Source: a virus
IMG/VR virus record: IMGVR_UViG_3300032893_000105
Coordinates: 1-44,002 of that record
Length of the DNA: 44,002 nucleotides
Strand: one strand, 5' to 3'
Shown piece after piece: positions 21,303 through 29,684 of this stretch. The position numbers and the translations under genes are program-made. The stretch's first letter is position 1. The number at the start of each line of letters is the position of its first letter. Under the pieces are notes generated by a model, which saw nothing but the letters and a program-made list of their open reading frames with translations, had not been told where the DNA came from and searched no databases.

Positions 21303-22607
21303 CTATCTCCCTACGGCGGGGGGAATCTGTCGCACCGCCTCGTTGGTGGCCCCGGTATTGTCGCGCACCTGCTCCAGCAACTCATTGGTGCGTTGTCGCG
21401 TGCCGGGGCCGGCTATGCTGGCCATGGCAATGCGCCGGAAGGTCTGCTCCACTGCCTCAAATCCGCCGCCGCGGCGAGGAAGGGGTTTACGATCCGGCTT
21501 TTCTTTTTCTGCCGGAGTCGGGGCGGACGCCGCCGAGGTGCCCGTCAGCCAGCCAATGGCCTCGCCAAGCTGGCGGACCAGCCAGGCTAGTGCCCGAATC
21601 CCCTGGGCCAACTTGTTCAGTGCCCAAGCGAGCACATCCAGAATCTTTGAGGCTAACTTGCCGATGACTGAAAACAACGGTTCCAGCGCCTCATAAACCG
21701 CTTTCCCCAGATCCCAAAGGGCCGCGCTGACTGGCTTGAATGCTTCGGCTAGTGCGCTCAGTGCGTTGCGACCAGTCTCGGTGCCGACGACCAGAGCGGT
21801 GAGACCACCCAGCAAAAGCCCGATCAGGGGCAGTAGGGCACCGATTCCAGTAGAGCTGAGACCGGTCACGATTGCCGCGGTGAGGGCCCGGACTGCCGTG
21901 ATCACCACGCCGATTGCCGAGGCCACCCGCGGAAACACTACCGCCACGGCCAGGGCTGCCGCAGCCGCCTCAGCCCAACGGGCAATGCTTTCGGCTTGCT
22001 CATCGGAAAGGTTGGTGATCCAGTTGACCAGATCACCGATTAGATCGATGACCGCCTCGATTTCCGGCTTGAAGAGCCCGCCGATCGCCAGACTCAGCTG
22101 CCCTAGCCACTGGTTCAGGATCTGACCCTGGACGCTGGCGGCCAGCCCGGCCAAGGCGAATAATTTTACCTGACCGACAACAGCGCCGAGTGCCCCGGTC
22201 GCCAGATTGGCTGCACGGGCCAGGTCGTCGAAGGATCTCGACCCGGCCACCCAACCCGCAAAATTGCCCACCTTCTTCCCGACGTCGGCCGCCTTCTCCC
22301 CCACCGCCCCCAGAAAAGAGGCGATCTGGGGAAACACTCTGGCTGCCGCCGACCCCACGGTCTGAATGCCAGCCCCCACCAGGCTCAAGGCGCCCCAGAA
22401 AGCCTTTGAGGCTTTTTCTAGGGCGTTCAGAGAGGATTTTAGCGCTTCTACCGCCTTCCTCGCATCGGGGAAGCCCGAAGCCGCACCTACGGCCTGGATG
22501 GCCGTGGTCACCGAGCCTAGTGAACTCTTTGTTGACTCAATGGCCTTCCGCACCTCGTCGAGGCCCTGGACTGAAAACTGAATCGCGAGGTCTGTCAATC
22601 CGGCCAT
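21303..22607 (-). CDS. Tape measure protein
   Basis: 434 aa. DLAIQFSVQGLDEVRKAIES and SSLGSVTTAIQAVG at the start, then long Ala-rich amphipathic helices, two hydrophobic blocks (AAAAALAVAVVFPRVASAIG; GIGALLPLIGLLLGGLTALV) and a basic Pro-rich stretch (EKEKPDRKPLPRRGGGFEAV). Placement directly after the frameshifted chaperone genes is diagnostic. With about 0.15 nm per residue the tail would be near 65 nm, short for a siphovirus (inference). Confidence 0.8.
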   Translation of the reverse strand: MAGLTDLAIQFSVQGLDEVRKAIESTKSSLGSVTTAIQAVGAASGFPDARKAVEALKSSLNALEKASKAFWGALSLVGAGIQTVGSAAARVFPQIASFLGAVGEKAADVGKKVGNFAGWVAGSRSFDDLARAANLATGALGAVVGQVKLFALAGLAASVQGQILNQWLGQLSLAIGGLFKPEIEAVIDLIGDLVNWITNLSDEQAESIARWAEAAAAALAVAVVFPRVASAIGVVITAVRALTAAIVTGLSSTGIGALLPLIGLLLGGLTALVVGTETGRNALSALAEAFKPVSAALWDLGKAVYEALEPLFSVIGKLASKILDVLAWALNKLAQGIRALAWLVRQLGEAIGWLTGTSAASAPTPAEKEKPDRKPLPRRGGGFEAVEQTFRRIAMASIAGPGTRQRTNELLEQVRDNTGATNEAVRQIPPAVGR

Positions 22608-23296
22608 CTATCGCCTCCGCGCATACTCGATTTTCTCAGCCCGCGACAGTCCCCGCCACCAGGCCGCGTAACCCTCCATCCCGCCAGAGTGCTCGGAGGG
22701 ATCCGTAGAGCCCGGCGGCGGCCGGGGCGAGTCGAGATCCCCGTCGAGAGCCAGATCAATCTCGGCGGGAGTCAGGGTCAGAAATTCCCGGGGTGACACG
22801 TGGAGGTCGGAGTGCCAGAGCTGCCGGGCCAGTTCCCGCCAGTCCACCAGTCCTGCCCCGGAGGAGTCGCTCAGGGCTCGTCCGGGGCGCCGACGTTTCC
22901 CATCTGCCCCATCGCCCGCGCCAGCGTCTCGCCGGCCCGTCCGCCCAGGGCCATCACCATGGCCAGCCCGTCCGTGGGGGTAGCTTCGGGATGGTACGGC
23001 TTCAGAAGCTCGCAAAATAACACCGCCAGCCCGACCTCAGTGGCCAGATACTTCTTAGCCAGATCACTGGCCAGAGAGAACTGCCGAAGCTGATCGCGCA
23101 CCAAGCGGCAGCGGGCATATTCCTCTTTCCATAAGTCTGGAGGGAGTCGGTCCGCCCAGATGGCCAGGTCGGCGAAGGGATCGCCCACCTGAGCCTCGAT
23201 CCAGTCGCGGAAATTCAGGATTGCCTCAACCGTGAGCCGGCCTAGTGTCCATACTTTCCCGCCCACGTTCACCTTCTGCTCGCGACCCAGATCCAT
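22608..23296 (-). CDS. Tail assembly chaperone, frameshifted long form (GT-like)
   Basis: Made by -1 slippage at GGGAAAC (22895-22901). The reading frame then continues as GKRRRPGRALSDSSGAGLVD, WRELARQLWHSDLHVSPREF, LTLTPAEIDLAL and ends at 22608, one base before the tape measure start. Counting one base twice gives exactly 230 codons including stop. As in lambda gpGT, the extension should bind the major tail protein while the shared part binds the tape measure. Confidence 0.8.
22871..23296 (-). CDS. Tail assembly chaperone, short form (G-like)
   Basis: 141 aa from the ATG at 23296 (GAGGTG upstream). MDLGREQKVNVGGKVWTLGR, LTVEAILNFRDWIEAQ, and FSLASDLAKKYLATEVGLAV are mostly helical. Located between the major tail protein candidate and the tape measure. 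Ends at a TGA 25 bases after a slippery heptamer in the correct phase. Confidence 0.8.
   Translation of the reverse strand: MDLGREQKVNVGGKVWTLGRLTVEAILNFRDWIEAQVGDPFADLAIWADRLPPDLWKEEYARCRLVRDQLRQFSLASDLAKKYLATEVGLAVLFCELLKPYHPEATPTDGLAMVMALGGRAGETLARAMGQMGNVGAPDEP
22895..22901 (-). promoter_or_regulatory. Programmed -1 ribosomal frameshift site (GGGAAAC)
   Basis: In the short form the codons read ATG GGA AAC, so the heptamer is G GGA AAC, the ideal X XXY YYZ phase. Slippage back one base gives GGG AAA and enters the open -1 frame. Sequence downstream (GTCGGCGCCCCGGACGAGCC) is GC-rich and could stall ribosomes. Confidence 0.85.
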
Positions 23297-23303
23297 AGCC
23301 ACC

Positions 23304-23711
23304 TCACAGCGCCGGGTAAACAAAAAGGCCCGCCCTGGAATTCCCCTTCACGTCAAACGAATATTTGACCTCTGATTCTACAGCGCTCTCGTAATGGACC
23401 TTTTCAATGATGGTCGGCACCTGGATGAAATTGGTTGGTGAGAGGTAGAAGTTAGCGATCCCGCTGATTCCGGCCGTGATCAGGGCCGCCCGGTAGGGGC
23501 TCAGGTCGAGGTCGTAGTCGGCATTCACGGTCCCGGCCGCGTCGCCCACGCCGGCGAGACGCGAACGGAATCCGCCCGAGCCGGTGTTGGTCGTGTCGAA
23601 GAGCAGCACAGAGATGTCGAGGCTGTGACTCTTGATATTGAGGACCACGCCCGCCCCGCCCTGGGGGTTCCAGCCGACCGGGACGTAGTCGCCACGTTGG
23701 AAGTTGAACAC
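23304..23711 (-). CDS. Probable major tail protein
   Basis: 135 aa. GDYVPVGWNPQGGAGVVLNI, DISVLLFDTTNTGSGGFRSR and EKVHYESAVESEVKYSFDVK, then GNSRAGLFVYP are beta-rich. It lies directly before the tail assembly chaperones, the usual place of the tube protein. Its small size is at the low end for tube subunits. Call rests on order and beta content. Confidence 0.6.
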   Translation of the reverse strand: MFNFQRGDYVPVGWNPQGGAGVVLNIKSHSLDISVLLFDTTNTGSGGFRSRLAGVGDAAGTVNADYDLDLSPYRAALITAGISGIANFYLSPTNFIQVPTIIEKVHYESAVESEVKYSFDVKGNSRAGLFVYPAL

Positions 23712-23726
23712 AATTTATCTCCCTTG

Positions 23727-23942
23727 TCATCGGCGGACAAACCGCAGCCACGTGGCGCAGTGCCGGCACAGGTGCTTGCCTTCTCCTGAGAGGGCGGCGA
23801 GATGCCCGCACTTCGGGCAGGCGGCTACTAGAACCTCCCGGCCGGCCTGAAGGACGACCCGGGCCGGGACATCCACGGCCTGGACGGCCTCGGCCTGTTC
23901 CAGGGCCTTCAGGAAGTTCGCCTGCAGGTCGAGCGGGTCCAT
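23727..23942 (-). CDS. Small zinc-ribbon protein
   Basis: 71 aa from the ATG at 23942 (GAGGTG upstream). ACPKCGHLAALSGEGKHLCR followed by HCATW gives a CxxC...CxxC zinc ribbon. The N-terminal 40 residues are helical (LQANFLKALEQAEAVQAVDV). Its place among tail genes is unusual for a zinc ribbon. Role unknown. Confidence 0.6.
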   Translation of the reverse strand: MDPLDLQANFLKALEQAEAVQAVDVPARVVLQAGREVLVAACPKCGHLAALSGEGKHLCRHCATWLRFVRR

Positions 23943-23950
23943 TGTCCACC

Positions 23951-25579
23951 TCATAATAACATCATGAGTCCTACACCATATGACACGATGACCGGAGGCG
24001 GCCCTCCGGCTCGGCTTATTTTAATCAATCCTTGTGGCGACCTGCGGGCCAAGGAGGCGGCCAGAGCCTGGCGGACAAGCGTCCTGCCAACGGGTGGACG
24101 TCCGCCACCTCTGATTATGGAAACTCTCCCCTTCGGAGTCCTGGCTCGGAGAGCCGCATCCAGAGCCTGAAGGACTCGAGTCCTGCCAACAGGTGGACGT
24201 CCGCCACCTCTGACTATGGAAACTCTTCCCTTCGGCGCCCTGGCTCGGAGGGCCGCATCCAGAGCCTGGAAGATAAGAGTCTTACCGACGGGTGGTGGCA
24301 GGACGACCGGCGGGCGGACGAACGTCCGAAGGATCGGGGGGAACTGCTGTGGGCGCGTGGATGGCGCCCGAACAAATACCTGCCTTCCAGTCGGTCCTCG
24401 AGGCCCACCCTTGAGAACCTGCCTGCCACCCCGGGGCAGACGGGGGAAAATCGCCGCGGTTACGGCAGAGACAAATCGGAACCGACCCACCGGTGGGGGT
24501 GAACCGTTCCGAAGGATCAGTACCTTTCCTCTAGGCAATCGGGGGTAGAGAGCAGCAGTCTGCGCCTGGCTTACAACCCGGATTCGGCCTATGGGAGGCT
24601 GGTACTTAAATGCCACCCTTGATAGAGTGATTACTCGGCCACGAGACAGTCTGCCCCTCAGAGCCGCGTCTAATGCCTGCTGTACGAGTGGCTTACCAGC
24701 CAGTGCTGGTACGCCGTTAAATGGTATCGCTCCGTTAAAAGCGATAGTTGAGTCGTTAAATCCAGTTATGGTAGGGATAATAACAGGAACGACTGGCGGC
24801 GGGGTGGCAATCGTCTGGATCGTGACCGGCCGGGACGGCGGGTAAGGTCCCCAGCGCGCCTGTTGCAACTGAATCCTGCCGACGGCAGGGCTTTGCTGCG
24901 GCGTAGCACCCCGAAGAATGTACACTCGTCCCGCCGGCCGGCGGGCGAAGAGGGCCGCGCCGAGGGATTGTCCGAGGATCCTGGACCGCCCGACAGGAGG
25001 TCGGGGGCCTCTGCCCAGAGTGATCACGTCCCCACGCGGCAGGCGTGGGAGGAGAGCGGATTGGAGGGCCTGTCGAACAACTACCCTACCAATGGGAGGT
25101 GACGGGCCTCTGCCTAGGATGATCACATCTCCACGCGGCAGGCGCGGGAAGAGGGCAGGCTGGAGGGCCTGTCGAACGATCACCCGACCGACGGGGGGAG
25201 CGCCACCACCTGTCCGGACGATTACCCTGCTGCGTGGCAGAAGGCGCGGCGAGACGGCTGCCCTGGCCTGAGAGATGACTACCGGTCGTCCGGCGACGAA
25301 TGCAGTAGCGGGGGAAGGTGGCGCTCCCTGCAGAATAATTACCTTACCGCGCGGCCGGCGGGGATAACTATCCGCTCCAATCGTCCGTACGATCTTGAAC
25401 CGGGCGACAGCCGGCTGGCCGCCGCCCTTGACGACAATCGCACCACCTGAGGGGCGGCGTGCCGCCAGAATGGAGCATGATACCCCCCGGGGAATAATGA
25501 GTTTGCCAACGGGTGGTTGATACCGGCCGCCGCGTAAAATGACCGGTGCGTGCGGCTGTCGGCGCCCGAACACGGCCAT
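23951..25579 (-). CDS. Highly basic tandem-repeat protein 1 (virion region)
   Basis: 542 aa, ATG at 25579. Built from about a dozen units of 30-35 residues with the core QALDAALRARxPKGRVxI, RGGGRPPVGRT: a PPVGR turn, an LxxALxxR helix or strand, an RxPRGxVxIL strand. Very rich in Arg, Pro, Gly and Val with few acidic residues. Around residue 245-290 a non-repeat stretch (PVIIPTITGFNDSTIAFNGA) interrupts the array. Adjacent to a structural paralogue of the 34.2-34.7 kb gene. Possibly a DNA- or surface-binding virion component; no family recognised. Confidence 0.65.
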   Translation of the reverse strand: MAVFGRRQPHAPVILRGGRYQPPVGKLIIPRGVSCSILAARRPSGGAIVVKGGGQPAVARFKIVRTIGADSYPRRPRGKVIILQGAPPSPATAFVAGRPVVISQARAAVSPRLLPRSRVIVRTGGGAPPVGRVIVRQALQPALFPRLPRGDVIILGRGPSPPIGRVVVRQALQSALLPRLPRGDVITLGRGPRPPVGRSRILGQSLGAALFARRPAGRVYILRGATPQQSPAVGRIQLQQARWGPYPPSRPVTIQTIATPPPVVPVIIPTITGFNDSTIAFNGAIPFNGVPALAGKPLVQQALDAALRGRLSRGRVITLSRVAFKYQPPIGRIRVVSQAQTAALYPRLPRGKVLILRNGSPPPVGRFRFVSAVTAAIFPRLPRGGRQVLKGGPRGPTGRQVFVRAPSTRPQQFPPILRTFVRPPVVLPPPVGKTLIFQALDAALRARAPKGRVSIVRGGGRPPVGRTRVLQALDAALRARTPKGRVSIIRGGGRPPVGRTLVRQALAASLARRSPQGLIKISRAGGPPPVIVSYGVGLMMLL

Positions 25580-25636
25580 CTATAGGCCACCTCTCTTTGA
25601 GAAAACCCTGCAGAGGGTATCTCTGCTGTCGGCCAG

Positions 25637-25894
25637 TTACCCCGTCACGATGCGGCGCCCTGGCCTCTGTGCGGGGGTCGGGGCGGCTAGTCGAGCTTCG
25701 TCGTCCGCGATCACATCCTGTCCGTCCACGATCCGCTGTAGGGCTGGCACATGGTGCCCCTGGATCCAGTTCAGCGCCGTGAGCACCCCGGTGAGGAGGG
25801 CCCGCTGATGAGTCGCCCCAATGTCCTGGCGTGACAGCTGTGCCTGAACCATCACCGCCGCCCTGGCCACATCATCTAGGTTGCGCATGCGCAC
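25637..25894 (-). CDS. Small hypothetical protein
   Basis: 85 aa from a GTG at 25894 (AAAGGA five bases upstream), or from the ATG at 25888. NLDDVARAAVMVQAQLSRQD, HQRALLTGVLTALNWIQGHH are helical. Located between the structural paralogue and the basic repeat protein. Function unknown. Confidence 0.5.
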   Translation of the reverse strand: MRMRNLDDVARAAVMVQAQLSRQDIGATHQRALLTGVLTALNWIQGHHVPALQRIVDGQDVIADDEARLAAPTPAQRPGRRIVTG

Positions 25895-25910
25895 GATCTT
25901 CCTTTCAGGC

Positions 25911-26423
25911 TCAGACTTCCACGATCACGTAGCAGTAGGTGTTGACCGTGGTACCAAAGGTCATGCGGATCCGCATGATCTTGTTGGCGGTGGTTCCGGG
26001 CACCAGCGGTCGATAGCCGAGCGGGAACTGCTCGATGAACTGGTTGGTCGGCGCGATCAACTGCGGGCCGGCCAGGTTGCGGACGGCAGTAATCGTGCCT
26101 TCAGAGGTGCAGGTGTAGCCTGTGCCCGAGGTGGACAGGGTGAAGAAAGTGGCGTTGGCATTGAACAGCAGAGCTTCAGCGTCGTACTGGGTGAGGTCGG
26201 CGGCTACTGAGGCCGTCACGGTGCCGGCGACTGCACCCGTGTCGATCAATTCGACCTGCCCAGGGGTAGCGGCGGCGCTGGCGTCGAAGGAGCAGCCCCA
26301 CTCGACGATGCGCATGGGCACGAGCGGCAAGACCTGAAGCATCGTCTTGATTGTCGCACCGGTGGCCACCTTGGCGAAGGCGGTCGTGGTCTGCATGGGA
26401 CCGTTGCCGATGAGGAATTGCAT
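25911..26423 (-). CDS. Structural protein, paralogue of the 34.2-34.7 kb gene
   Basis: 170 aa. FAKVATGATIKTMLQVLPLV, then RIVEWGCSFDASAAATPGQV ELIDT aligns by eye with AKIATGTSVKTLVQLLAAAN and RVKVKEISISFDGTSNTATP of the other gene: a shared K-ATG-x-x-KT-x-x-Q-L motif and a beta strand with SFD. Probably a beta-sandwich decoration or tail-surface protein. Both paralogues stand upstream of an Arg-rich tandem-repeat gene. Confidence 0.6.
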   Translation of the reverse strand: MQFLIGNGPMQTTTAFAKVATGATIKTMLQVLPLVPMRIVEWGCSFDASAAATPGQVELIDTGAVAGTVTASVAADLTQYDAEALLFNANATFFTLSTSGTGYTCTSEGTITAVRNLAGPQLIAPTNQFIEQFPLGYRPLVPGTTANKIMRIRMTFGTTVNTYCYVIVEV

Positions 26424-26437
26424 GAGAGAAGTTCCTT

Positions 26438-27169
26438 TCAGAAGTAGACCGCACCGGCCACCGATTGGCCGATGACAAGAGGCAACTTGGAAATCGTAGG
26501 AACCGCAACCGGCCGCAAGGCGAACGGGGCCGCCAGAAGGATCTGCCCGGAAGAGTTTCCGGCGTCAGTAATCGAGAAGGTGCCCGAAGATACCCCACCA
26601 GTCAATGTGCTCTGACCGTAACACAAGTCGGCGCTGGCATTGGACGCTGCCGCTGTACCAGCCGTGTTGCCATTGAGAATAAAATTCAGGGTGGACGGGC
26701 TGGAGGTCAACGTCCCGGAATTCCAATCAGCTAAACAGATCAGCTCCAGGGCTCCCGTGGTAACGGGAGTAACAGAATTGGCCGTGATACTGGCGGTGTT
26801 GCTATTCGTGCTACTGGTGGTCCCCGTGGCGTCGATCGGCGTGGAATTATCAACTCCCGTCCATCCAGTACAGAGCCACCCAAGTTCGTTTACCACACCA
26901 CTTTTGGTAAAAGTCAGGTTGGACACGCTTCCCAGGGCCCAGAATCCAATCATTCCTACATAAGAACTTCCGTTGTTGGAGGTGAAATTGTTGAATAACG
27001 GTGTCCAGCCAGCCGGTGCCGACCAGGTTCCTACGGCGCTACCATCGTCGCTGCCGAAGGAGACAATGATGACATCTGTAGATGTCGTCCCGGTGGGCAG
27101 TGTAATTGCAATAGTAGAACCCGGACCGGCAACATCTCCCTGCTTCAGCCCGCGCAAGGCAATAGCCAC
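26438..27169 (-). CDS. Beta-rich virion surface protein
   Basis: 243 aa from a GTG. The layout (VIIVSFGSDDGSAVGTWSAP, GWTPLF, then GMIGFWALG and WLCTGWTGVDNSTPIDATGT, ASITANSVTPVTTGALELIC) is that of phage and prophage beta-sandwich proteins with an APAGWT-x-L motif, found in fibres and decoration proteins. Ser/Thr/Asn-rich loops and lower GC than neighbours fit an exposed, fast-changing protein. Confidence 0.55.
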   Translation of the reverse strand: MAIALRGLKQGDVAGPGSTIAITLPTGTTSTDVIIVSFGSDDGSAVGTWSAPAGWTPLFNNFTSNNGSSYVGMIGFWALGSVSNLTFTKSGVVNELGWLCTGWTGVDNSTPIDATGTTSSTNSNTASITANSVTPVTTGALELICLADWNSGTLTSSPSTLNFILNGNTAGTAAASNASADLCYGQSTLTGGVSSGTFSITDAGNSSGQILLAAPFALRPVAVPTISKLPLVIGQSVAGAVYF

Positions 27170-27178
27170 AGGAATGCC

Positions 27179-27604
27179 TCAACTGAACTGGAGCCACAGA
27201 CCAACATCGAGCGTATTACCACAGGTGTCCAATCGCACGCGAACGGCGTTTGCTTGCACAATAGCCCCGTCCGCCATCTTGTCAGGGATATCCCGAATGA
27301 TACTTGGAGCAGCCGGAGTGATCCCGTCCTTCCGATAATTTCCTCCCTGCCAGTTATAGGGATTGCCTCCAGCCACTTCCCAGGTTAGCCCCCCGTCGTA
27401 AGAGGCGTCTAGCCAGATACTTGCTGTATGATTTGGGTCCAGTACGTCTGCATCGGTCATGATACTGCCGATGACAAGAGTGCTGAATGGTGCCCCGGTG
27501 TAGGGATTGATTCCCTGGGTGACGGCCAGAGCACTGCTGGTGTAGGTGCCCGGCAAGTAGACCTGTTGACCAAGAACAGTGTAGATGGGTCCTTGAAAAG
27601 ACAT
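27179..27604 (-). CDS. Hypothetical beta-rich virion protein
   Basis: 141 aa. NHTASIWLDASYDGGLTWEV followed by AGGNPYNWQGG and RVRLDTCGNTLDVGLWLQFS recalls sugar-binding or sialidase-like Asp-x-Gly-x-Thr-W turns (SYDGGLTW). It may be a carbohydrate-contacting decoration protein; no enzyme site is seen. Confidence 0.5.
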   Translation of the reverse strand: MSFQGPIYTVLGQQVYLPGTYTSSALAVTQGINPYTGAPFSTLVIGSIMTDADVLDPNHTASIWLDASYDGGLTWEVAGGNPYNWQGGNYRKDGITPAAPSIIRDIPDKMADGAIVQANAVRVRLDTCGNTLDVGLWLQFS

Positions 27605-27613
27605 GTTGCCTCC

Positions 27614-27994
27614 CTATTGGAATTTCGAGATCAGCCCACAGATGGCCGGACTGCCATTGCCCCGCAGGCCGTTGACCAGCACACCCCGCACCCGCAAGGG
27701 CGGCATCGGAAGGCGCGTCTCGCTGTCCCGCGGAAAGACGTACTGCGTGACTGGCGCCATAGCCGTGGGCCCGCCATTCCACGCAGAGCCCCGAGCCACT
27801 GTCTGCCAGTTGTTGCCGAAATCCGCCTCGACATTCACCTGCAGCCAGTTGGTGGCATCAATTTGCTCATTGTGAGGCAGATCAGCCGTCACGATATAAG
27901 TGGATGACCAGTCAGGCGGAACTTCATCAATTCCGTAAAATGTCCCAATCAGATTGTTGACCCTCAAAAGCACTATTTTCTGTCCTGCGCTCAT
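27614..27994 (-). CDS. Hypothetical virion protein
   Basis: 126 aa. VLLRVNNLIGTFYGIDEVPP, WLQVNVEADFGNNWQTVARG and LRVRGVLVNGLRG are beta-rich. It resembles its neighbour at 27179-27604 in size and in having a 'DFGNNWQTVA' strand where that has 'DGGLTWEVAG'. They may be diverged relatives. No family recognised. Confidence 0.5.
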   Translation of the reverse strand: MSAGQKIVLLRVNNLIGTFYGIDEVPPDWSSTYIVTADLPHNEQIDATNWLQVNVEADFGNNWQTVARGSAWNGGPTAMAPVTQYVFPRDSETRLPMPPLRVRGVLVNGLRGNGSPAICGLISKFQ

Positions 27995-28035
27995 TATTAT
28001 TCCCTCATTAGCCTATTAGTGACTCTAGGTAGTAA

Positions 28036-28557
28036 TCAACTAGTCGGTTGATCACCTGGCACGTTAATGGTCGGGTCGAAAGTGGGATTCACCAGGTAAG
28101 TTGGGTTATCCTGAATGTAGGCGGCAGCAATTCGTAACCGAGCGTTCTTAAGCGCTGTATCAGTGGCGCCACTGTCTGTTACTGCCCAGTCCAGGGCACC
28201 AATGGCTGCCGCGTTGATGCCAGTATCCAGCAAATATTTCTTCGGTGTTCCCGAGGACAAATCGCTCCAGGCATTGGTCTGCTGAGTCGTGTTCAAAGTC
28301 AGCAGGTCGCTGTAGATCGAGCACATCAGTCGGCTTGTGCGCGAGCGCAGGTCAGCTGCCATGGCTAGATTGTCACCCGTACTGATCTGCTGAGCCGTAG
28401 CGCTGGCTTGATAATCAATGCGAAGAACTACGTTATCACTGCGGGTTACCGTATGCCAACCTGGTTGGGAAACGGCATCGGTTATGTCTGCAACCCCATC
28501 AATCGGGATGTCTGCGGCGCGAAGGGACTGGTCGAGTCGGGTCAAACTGACAGCCAC
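28036..28557 (-). CDS. Hypothetical virion-region protein
   Basis: 173 aa from a GTG at 28557 with AGGAGAATCC upstream; a TTG further up lies before that site. SVSQPGWHTVTRSDNVVLRI-like text and NLAMAADLRSRTSRLMCSIY, then DWAVTDSGATDTALKNARLR suggest mixed alpha/beta structure. Follows the fibre gene at 28566. No motif recognised. Confidence 0.5.
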   Translation of the reverse strand: MAVSLTRLDQSLRAADIPIDGVADITDAVSQPGWHTVTRSDNVVLRIDYQASATAQQISTGDNLAMAADLRSRTSRLMCSIYSDLLTLNTTQQTNAWSDLSSGTPKKYLLDTGINAAAIGALDWAVTDSGATDTALKNARLRIAAAYIQDNPTYLVNPTFDPTINVPGDQPTS

Positions 28558-28565
28558 GGATTCTC

Positions 28566-29603
28566 CTAACAAAAGTATAATCCCGAAATAGCTGTATCTA
28601 AGGAACTACCATACCAGGTAGTGCTCCCGGAACCGGGTCCAGCCTCTAACAATTGGTAGTAATGATAGCCAATAGCTGTTGCTTGATTAAGATACGCAAG
28701 CCCATAGTCATATCCGGGGTAATAATAGGCATGTTTATTGAAGTCATCTGACGCGGCCGAGGTAGAATCAAGCCCAATACTTGTAATCCTGTTGATAGTG
28801 TCGCTACTGGAGATTGAAAACCCGAATAGAATGGTTGTATCCTCTTGTACGCCCGGAGCCACCTGTAATCGATTATTAGTGTTGTTGTTGCTGGGACGAA
28901 GTGTGTTGGTATTGTACACCCAGGAAGCTGCTGCTTCCAGAACTAGCATTTTCTTTTGAATTCGGTTGTAATAGTTATAGACAAGCCTTTTAGAGATACT
29001 ATCCTCGCTGGTCCCGGCCGCGCTGGGCGCCACCGTGCCCAGGTACAGGCGGGTTGAATCTCCAGATTTGACACGCACCCCATCCTGGAGTACCAACGCC
29101 GTCGCTCGGTTGCCGCCGTCCGTCCAGTTGAGGATTTCCAGGGCCACGGCGCTGCCATTCCAGTAGGCAAAAATATCTGCGCACTTGAGGTTAGCCTGAG
29201 TGGCCGGCACTGAAGGGGGGTTGGCTGTATATACCAAACCGGACAGAGAAACACTAATCTCGCTGAAGTTGTACTGGGTCCAAGTGCTATTCCCGTACAG
29301 GGCAATGGCACTCCCCTTGTACGGCGTGAAGTACAGAGTTGTGGCCCCCGTCACGTCGCCGGTGGTTACTGGCGTACCACTCGTCAGCGTCAGCCGGCCC
29401 TGTACCAACCCCGGTTTATTGACCCGGTAGTCAAGGGAAGTAGTGACGGCACTGTTCGTCACCCCCACCTTGACTTCCAGCGCCGCGACACTGTCCCCCA
29501 GATTCCCATGCAATGTGCTGTGAGGATCGGTGCCGAGTGTGTGACTTGCCAGTGTGAAGTCGCTGGGAAATGAATCCAGGCTGCCCGGAAAGTTAGTGGC
29601 CAC
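28566..29603 (-). CDS. Tail fibre or appendage protein
   Basis: 345 aa from a GTG after GGAGAATTCC. The start NFPGSLDSFPSDFTLASHTL, then DPHSTLHGNLGDSVAALEVK VG matches a pattern common at the N-terminus of phage fibres ('FPGxLDSF ... HxxxHNxxNDAxxALExKVG'). The C-terminal third (residues about 230-345) is Asn/Ser/Tyr-rich, as in receptor-binding tips, and its DNA is clearly more AT-rich than the rest of the window, hinting at exchange. Confidence 0.68.
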   Translation of the reverse strand: MATNFPGSLDSFPSDFTLASHTLGTDPHSTLHGNLGDSVAALEVKVGVTNSAVTTSLDYRVNKPGLVQGRLTLTSGTPVTTGDVTGATTLYFTPYKGSAIALYGNSTWTQYNFSEISVSLSGLVYTANPPSVPATQANLKCADIFAYWNGSAVALEILNWTDGGNRATALVLQDGVRVKSGDSTRLYLGTVAPSAAGTSEDSISKRLVYNYYNRIQKKMLVLEAAASWVYNTNTLRPSNNNTNNRLQVAPGVQEDTTILFGFSISSSDTINRITSIGLDSTSAASDDFNKHAYYYPGYDYGLAYLNQATAIGYHYYQLLEAGPGSGSTTWYGSSLDTAISGLYFC

Positions 29604-29684
29604 CAGGAATTCTCCATCAATAACGTAGCCAAGTTGGGGTCCAGGCCAAGCAGGGACAGTTATCCTCTTATTCGGGCCGGGAAA

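Noticed and set aside
24032-24502. Plus-strand open frame opposite the basic repeat protein
   Set aside because: Antisense shadow of the repeat gene; no ribosome site and no independent coding signal.
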